Of a stretch of 26,975 nt of DNA, positions 24,287-26,975 are shown piece after piece; within the stretch, counting starts at the first letter, position 1, and each line of letters begins with the position of its first letter. This DNA is from Porticoccaceae bacterium (lineage in GTDB: Bacteria > Pseudomonadota > Gammaproteobacteria > Pseudomonadales > Porticoccaceae): assembly GCA_002591625.1 (NCBI GenBank), contig PCDB01000052.1:69453-96427 (forward strand). Direction: 5' to 3'. A program made the translations under genes and the position numbers. The notes below the pieces were generated by a model. The model had not been told where the DNA came from, made no database searches, and was given only the letters and a program-made list of their open reading frames with translations.

Positions 24287-26122
24287 ATGGCTGGTACAGT
24301 AAATACAAATATCGGAGCTACCAGAGCCGCCGCTGCGTTAACAAAGAACGAGCGCGACATGAACACCGCTATGCAGCGGTTATCAACGGGCAAGCGTATT
24401 AACAGCGCCCAGGATGATGCTGCAGGGCTTGCGATCGCTTCAAAGATGACGTCACAGATCAACAGCCTAGAGCAGGCTGTGCGGAATGCTCAGGACGCGA
24501 TCTCGATGGTCATGACGATTGATGGGGCCATGGTTGAGATTACTAATATGGTGCAGCGTATGCGTCAACTAGCGATCCAGGCAATTTCTGATACGAATAC
24601 CAATTCTGATCGAGCGGCGCTGAACCTTGAGTTCCAGGCACTGTCTCAGGAGGTTTCCAGAATTGGCGGAAATACCCAGTGGAATGGGGGCAACGTGCTA
24701 GATGGCACCGTAGGCACTAACGGAGTGTCTACATTCCACATCGGCGCCAATGCAAACCAGACAATTCAAGTTGGTTTTCCTACAATCGGTTCGACCGAGG
24801 GTGACTTTGTGTTGGACAAGAAGGTCGATGGAGCCTATGCGAACGCCACTTCTAAAGATGCGATCGTGAGTGAGTCGCTCACAGTTAATCAAAATACGGC
24901 GGGTGTAACTGCGGTGACTGAGGCCCAGGCCGTATATGTTGCAACTTTAACCGATGCGCAAGTAGCCGCGATGACCTCAAATTTAACAATTAGCGATGGA
25001 ACTAACCAGGCTACGTTTGCGGCATCGAGATTTACAAACGGAGGTGACATTGAGACGGTAGCCCAGCTTGCCACGGCATTGGATGGCTTTTCTAATAACC
25101 TTATGACGGTCACAGCAGCGAATGGAGGCCTAACTTTTACTTACGACGCCGCCGGACCGATTTCTACTGCCCCAACCGTAACTGGTTTAACTCTAACGGA
25201 GACGACGGCGGGCGTAACGGGGGTGACCGGCGCTAATGCTATCTACACAATTAACATTTCAGACGCAAAGGCGGCATCTTTATCGAGCCCTTTCGTTATT
25301 ACAGACGGGACGAACAGTGTGACGTTGAAGGACATGTCGGGCGTAACGAATATAGCTACCTTGGCGGCTGCAATTGAGGCAGCAACTGCGACACCCAATG
25401 CGTTGCAGTTCACGACAACAGCGACTGCAAGCGGGCTAACGTTGACTTGGGATTCGGCTAAGACCGTAACATCACCACCCACCGCAACAGTTTCTGAGGC
25501 TCAGGTCTCGACCCTTGATTTGTCAACGATCTTCGGAACGATTAGGGACGGAGATACGATAACCTACACGGTAGACGGCAAAGCGGCTTCTGCAGTGCTT
25601 TCCGCTGTACAAAACGCTGACAACTCATGGAGCATGACAGGAATTAAGTCATCCGATAACACAACAGGGTTGACGGCTGGTTTAGTAACAATTGGCACGG
25701 TACTCGGGGCAGATGGCAATCCCAGATCCGATCAGCTTGTATTGACAGGCACAAACGGTACAGCTTTTAGTGTAGAGAATATTCAGGTCACACGAGGAAT
25801 TGGGGCCAATGTGGGTAACACAGATATCATGACCTTTACCACAGCCACGGCTGCGCTAAATGTCCTTGATGACGCAGTTGCCTCAGTGAACTTGAAGCGC
25901 GCAGACCTCGGAGCTACAACCAGCCGTTTGAACTATGCTGCCGACAACATGTCGAGTGTTTCCATGAACGCGCGCCAGTCTAGGAGCAGGGTAGAGGATG
26001 CGGACTACGCGCGTGAGACAACTGAGCTTGCCAGGACACAGATTATTCAGCAGGCAGGAACAGCAATGCTAGCGCAAGCGAACCAAAGCGCCCAAGCTGT
26101 GTTGAAGTTGCTTAACACATAG
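24287..26122 (+). CDS. fliC: Flagellin FliC2
   Basis: This is a second filament subunit of 611 residues. The N-terminal D0/D1 domain is complete (RLSTGKRINSAQDDAAGLAI, QRMRQLAIQ, TQWNGGNVLDG), and so is the C-terminal domain (SRSRVEDADYARETTELART, QIIQQAGTAMLAQANQSAQA). The N terminus resembles partial FliC3 more than FliC1. The centre has two modules of about 103 residues (204-306 and 307-410), related to each other and to those of FliC1; both begin TAGVT and carry DGTN cores. AAAGGAG lies 8 nt before ATG 24287. It is transcribed alone from a sigma-54 promoter and ends at its own terminator. Confidence 0.95.
   Translation: MAGTVNTNIGATRAAAALTKNERDMNTAMQRLSTGKRINSAQDDAAGLAIASKMTSQINSLEQAVRNAQDAISMVMTIDGAMVEITNMVQRMRQLAIQAISDTNTNSDRAALNLEFQALSQEVSRIGGNTQWNGGNVLDGTVGTNGVSTFHIGANANQTIQVGFPTIGSTEGDFVLDKKVDGAYANATSKDAIVSESLTVNQNTAGVTAVTEAQAVYVATLTDAQVAAMTSNLTISDGTNQATFAASRFTNGGDIETVAQLATALDGFSNNLMTVTAANGGLTFTYDAAGPISTAPTVTGLTLTETTAGVTGVTGANAIYTINISDAKAASLSSPFVITDGTNSVTLKDMSGVTNIATLAAAIEAATATPNALQFTTTATASGLTLTWDSAKTVTSPPTATVSEAQVSTLDLSTIFGTIRDGDTITYTVDGKAASAVLSAVQNADNSWSMTGIKSSDNTTGLTAGLVTIGTVLGADGNPRSDQLVLTGTNGTAFSVENIQVTRGIGANVGNTDIMTFTTATAALNVLDDAVASVNLKRADLGATTSRLNYAADNMSSVSMNARQSRSRVEDADYARETTELARTQIIQQAGTAMLAQANQSAQAVLKLLNT
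24896..25505 (+). repeat. Two tandem modules in FliC2
   Basis: Unit 1 starts at 24896 (TAGVTAVTEAQAVYVATL) and unit 2 at 25205 (TAGVTGVTGANAIYTINIS), a 103-codon period. Each has an SDGTN or TDGTN core and an LTFTYD- or LTLTWD-like end. The phrase TTAGVTGVTG also occurs in FliC1, marking recent exchange or common descent of modules. Confidence 0.75.
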
Positions 26123-26149
26123 TAATAAAGTCCTCATAAGGTGAAGAGC

Positions 26150-26178
26150 TAGGCGCCGACAGGCGCCTACTTCGTTTC
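26150..26178 (+). terminator. Rho-independent terminator of fliC2
   Basis: TAGGCGCC-GACA-GGCGCCTA is a perfect 8-bp stem, followed by the T-rich CTTCGTTTC. The stem sequence is related to the fliC1 terminator. From here to 26450 I see no gene or clear site. Confidence 0.75.
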
Positions 26179-26450
26179 TAGGCACCTGAAAACCTTCCAT
26201 GGTCCTCATGTGTATATAAATGAGACGGCCATCCTGATGTCAGGGTAATGACGGTTAGAGCCAATAATCGCGCTTCTCTTTATGAGAATAAATGATGTAA
26301 TGCAGTGATTTAGACCCTTTATCTGTCACATAAGGCGGCCGAAGGAACGAATTAGATCTTATTTCAGTGGCTACTTTTACTACTAACCGGGTCGATTGAT
26401 ACGCTCATCGTGCTTGGGTCAAGGCTTTTTTGCCGGTTTTGGAGGCCTCT

Positions 26451-26509
26451 GCCGAAAAGCTGACAATGCGGCAAAATGTGGCTAAAAGGGTGTGCCACTT
26501 TTCCGGCAC
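26451..26509. promoter_or_regulatory. Candidate enhancer-binding site of the fliC3 promoter
   Basis: GCCGAAAAGC, CTGACAATGCGGCAAAA, GTGGCTAAAA and GTGCCACTTTTCCGGCAC form the third flagellin-type copy. CTGACA (26460) is 133 bp upstream of the sigma-54 promoter. Confidence 0.65.
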
Positions 26510-26592
26510 TGCTTATTTTTCATGTTTACTTTTTATCGTAAATAATTGATATATAACAATAAAAGGGAATTCTGTAGGCGCGGCAGAAAAGT

Positions 26593-26608
26593 TGGCATCG
26601 GTATTGCA
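26593..26608 (+). promoter_or_regulatory. Sigma-54 promoter of fliC3
   Basis: TGGCAT-N5-TTGCA. The predicted start is near 26619, so the leader is about 118 nt, half that of fliC1 or fliC2. Confidence 0.88.
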
Positions 26609-26639
26609 TTGTATTTGTTAGGTGCAGTTCTATCCGGCC

Positions 26640-26702
26640 AGGAATGATTCCTAGGTGCTGGAGTGGTAATAGAGCTGGGTTCCTTTGCCTCTGACGGCAA
26701 GG
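26640..26702 (+). promoter_or_regulatory. Two stem-loops in the fliC3 leader
   Basis: AGGAA-TGA-TTCCT (26640-26652) lies about 20 nt after the predicted start, matching the position of 5' stems at fliC1 and fliC2. A second stem, around TTTGCC and GGCAAGG (26682-26702), sits just upstream of the ribosome binding site. Confidence 0.35.
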
Positions 26703-26736
26703 TAAAAACAAGTTTAAAGATATGGAGATGTAAGAG

Positions 26737-26975
26737 ATGGCCACAATCAATACAAATGTTGCAGCTACCCGAGCCGCCAACGCGTTAGATACAAACGAGC
26801 GCGACATGAACAAGGCGATGGAACGGTTGTCTACTGGCAAGCGCATTAACACCGCACAAGACGACGCGGCTGGCTTGGCGATTGCGTCCAAGATGACTTC
26901 GCAGATTAATAGCCTAGATCAAGCTGTCCGAAACGCCGGTGACGCCATTTCGATGGTACAGAGCGCAGACGGAGC
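26737..26975 (+). CDS. fliC: Flagellin FliC3, partial (3' end outside the window)
   Basis: This is a third tandem flagellin. Only the first 79 residues are visible: TNVAATRAANALDTNERDMN, RLSTGKRINTAQDDAAGLAI, SKMTSQINSLDQAVRNAGDA, all standard D0/D1 sequence and very close to FliC2. ATG 26737 has GGAG 9 nt upstream. Its promoter region repeats the fliC2 layout but has a shorter leader and no convincing leftward sigma-28 element. Whether it carries central modules cannot be seen. Confidence 0.92.
   Translation, partial: MATINTNVAATRAANALDTNERDMNKAMERLSTGKRINTAQDDAAGLAIASKMTSQINSLDQAVRNAGDAISMVQSADG

Noticed and set aside
26693..26716. Leftward sigma-28 element in the fliC3 leader
   Set aside because: TAAACTTG-N10-GCCGTC has wrong spacing and a poor -35, so it does not join the other four.
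1..26975. CRISPR arrays, IS elements, phage genes, tRNA or rRNA
   Set aside because: No spaced direct repeats, transposase, integrase or structural RNA pattern was seen; the repeats present are protein modules and promoter elements.

Overview
The window is a flagellar structural cluster from a Gram-negative bacterium, most likely a marine gammaproteobacterium. The evidence is P- and L-ring genes (flgI, flgH), a polar-flagellum style control layer with five sigma-54 promoters ahead of flagellar operons, several tandem flagellin genes, and a TRAP transporter of the kind common in marine bacteria. I cannot name the genus from sequence alone.

Layout: a FlgA-like P-ring chaperone gene runs leftward off the left edge (1-823). 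A divergent control region (824-1094) separates it from flgBCDEF (1095-6909: proximal rod, hook cap, hook, rod). A second control region (6910-7400) sits inside what is usually one operon and drives flgGHIJKL and probably fliD (7401-17016: distal rod, L and P rings, rod scaffold, hook-filament junction, filament cap). Two leftward TRAP permease genes, dctQ and dctM (17106-19012), interrupt the flagellar block. Rightward flaG follows, then three tandem flagellin genes, each with its own long control region: fliC1 (20196-23528), fliC2 (24287-26122) and fliC3 (26737 to the right edge, partial).

Control: each of the five control regions (flgB, flgG, fliC1, fliC2, fliC3) has a sigma-54 promoter (TGGCAY-N5-TTGCA) and, 132-137 bp upstream of it, a CTGACAWT element embedded in GGCAA/CGGC dyads. 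This is probably the site of one shared enhancer-binding protein. Four of the regions (flgB, flgG, fliC1, fliC2) also carry, downstream of the sigma-54 start and on the opposite strand, a sigma-28 (FliA)-like promoter, TAAAGTTY-N11-RYCGAT, pointing back through the sigma-54 promoter. At flgA/flgB it would serve flgA; at the other three there is no gene for it to serve, so antisense or interfering transcription is the notable hypothesis. flaG has a weaker sigma-28-like match in the sense direction.

Proteins: several axial proteins are very large (FlgE 1150 aa, FlgK 1214 aa, FliC1 1110 aa) because of inserts between normal terminal domains. Inserts are shared: a 107-residue module occurs in both FlgK and FliD, and a roughly 100-residue module recurs in FliC1 and FliC2. 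FlgJ is short and lacks the muramidase domain. No tRNA, rRNA, CRISPR, transposase or phage gene was seen.
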